A program made the position numbers and the translations under genes. A DNA stretch of 7,449 bases, taken from contig CALMDN010000116.1 of the NCBI GenBank assembly GCA_937864935.1, forward strand, positions 1 through 7,449, in the 5' to 3' direction. The stretch's first letter is position 1; each line of letters begins with the position of its first letter. The notes beneath the pieces are model-generated. The model saw nothing but the letters and a program-made list of their open reading frames with translations. It was not told the DNA's origin and searched no databases. Positions 7,000 to 7,449 of this stretch are shown here, in pieces. This DNA is from an uncultured Bacteroidales bacterium (GTDB taxonomy: Bacteria > Bacteroidota > Bacteroidia > Bacteroidales > Lentimicrobiaceae).

Positions 7000-7449
7000 A
7001 TGAAAGCCACAGACAACCTTGGCAGACTTACACTTGTGAAAGGGATAATGATCGCCGCTCAGGTAATCATTACAGGCTTTGCTTTTCACTGGCTTACGAT
7101 GCAATACAGGGAACGCCGTCAGGAAGTGATCGGTGAAATCATCGAAGCCAGCCCGTCCGCCTTCAACTCCCAGAGCCAGCGGACCGTCCTCCTCCTGGGG
7201 ACGAAACACGAAGAACTCTGGAAAATCACCCTCGAGGCGCTCCGCAAAATCGTCCCCGAGAAGCAATTCCCGAAGACCGAGGCGAAGATCAAGAGTTTCG
7301 CCGCGGGACACGGCACGTTTTTGTTCTTCGACGAAAGCGAGATCACCGAAGCCCTCATCCGCGATTACCCCCTGTACAAGGACAACTTCCCCGTCTGGGC
7401 CCAGCAACAAGCCGGCATCCTGCAGGGGAACGTCTGGACCGCCCTTTCC
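7000..7449 (+). CDS. Chimeric open frame: membrane-anchor N-terminus joined to nitroreductase-family domain (3' end cut)
   Basis: From the ATG at 7000 the frame is open for 150 codons to the right edge. Residues 1-42 contain a hydrophobic helix (about 12-33) followed by MQYRERRQ, like the N-terminus of a Bacteroidota sensor kinase or similar membrane protein. From about residue 43 the sequence is instead a nitroreductase-family (FMN-dependent oxidoreductase) domain: EIIEASPSAFNSQSQRTVLL, then HEELWKITLEAL, AAGHGTFLFFDE, and YPLYKDNFPVWAQQQAGILQ. True members run about 200 residues and begin with about 25-40 residues carrying an RR(S/T) flavin-binding motif before the APSAFNSQ segment; that part is missing here. 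Third-position GC is 22/43 before and about 86/101 after the change. Two unrelated genes appear joined in frame, by assembly error or recombination. The domain identities are fairly sure; that this is one functional gene is doubtful. Confidence 0.6.
   Translation, partial: MKATDNLGRLTLVKGIMIAAQVIITGFAFHWLTMQYRERRQEVIGEIIEASPSAFNSQSQRTVLLLGTKHEELWKITLEALRKIVPEKQFPKTEAKIKSFAAGHGTFLFFDESEITEALIRDYPLYKDNFPVWAQQQAGILQGNVWTALS

Noticed and set aside
6946..7410. 154-codon open frame on the - strand at the right end.
   Set aside because: It is a shadow of the high-GC nitroreductase frame on the + strand, crosses the intergenic control region and resembles no family I know.
1..7449. tRNA, rRNA, CRISPR array or insertion sequence.
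   Set aside because: No cloverleaf, repeat-spacer pattern, transposase frame or terminal inverted repeats could be seen on either strand.

Overview
The window looks like a fragment of a Bacteroidota chromosome, probably a Bacteroidales-type lineage. The evidence is an outer-membrane protein of the CarboxypepD_reg/plug/beta-barrel type beside a GLPGLI-family secreted protein (both largely Bacteroidota families), weak Shine-Dalgarno sequences, and two exact matches to the Bacteroidota -7 promoter element TAnnTTTG. Most of the window is of moderate GC. The last ~320 bases are clearly different.

Layout. (1) 2-2446 (+): a large TPR protein, cut by the left edge. Its first ~100 visible residues resemble the tail of a STAND/NACHT-type NTPase, so the full gene is probably a nephrocystin-3-like STAND-TPR protein. 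(2) 2473-3141 (+): a 222-residue cytoplasmic protein 26 bases downstream, with a helical N-terminal half and a small conserved-looking C-terminal domain. It probably shares an operon with gene 1. (3) 3158-3180: a GC-rich hairpin between convergent genes. (4) 3188-5938 (-): a 916-residue outer-membrane beta-barrel protein. (5) 5939-6138: a 200-base gap holding short heptamer repeats. (6) 6139-6873 (-): a GLPGLI-family secreted protein, read in the same direction as the barrel gene and possibly in its operon. (7) 6874-6999: a compact divergent control region with a -7 element for each side and three GGTTAAT repeats spaced 21 and 10 bases apart. (8) 7000-7449 (+): an open frame running off the right edge. 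Its first ~42 residues are a membrane anchor like a sensor-kinase N-terminus, and the rest is a nitroreductase-family domain lacking its own N-terminus.

The barrel and GLPGLI proteins plausibly act together at the cell envelope. The TPR pair is a separate cytoplasmic module of unknown role. No complete defence or mobile system can be shown. The points most worth checking are the abrupt in-frame junction near 7120-7140, where third-position GC rises from about 51% to about 85% (a contig chimera or a real recombination), the helically phased GGTTAAT sites, and the cut-off STAND-TPR gene with its partner.
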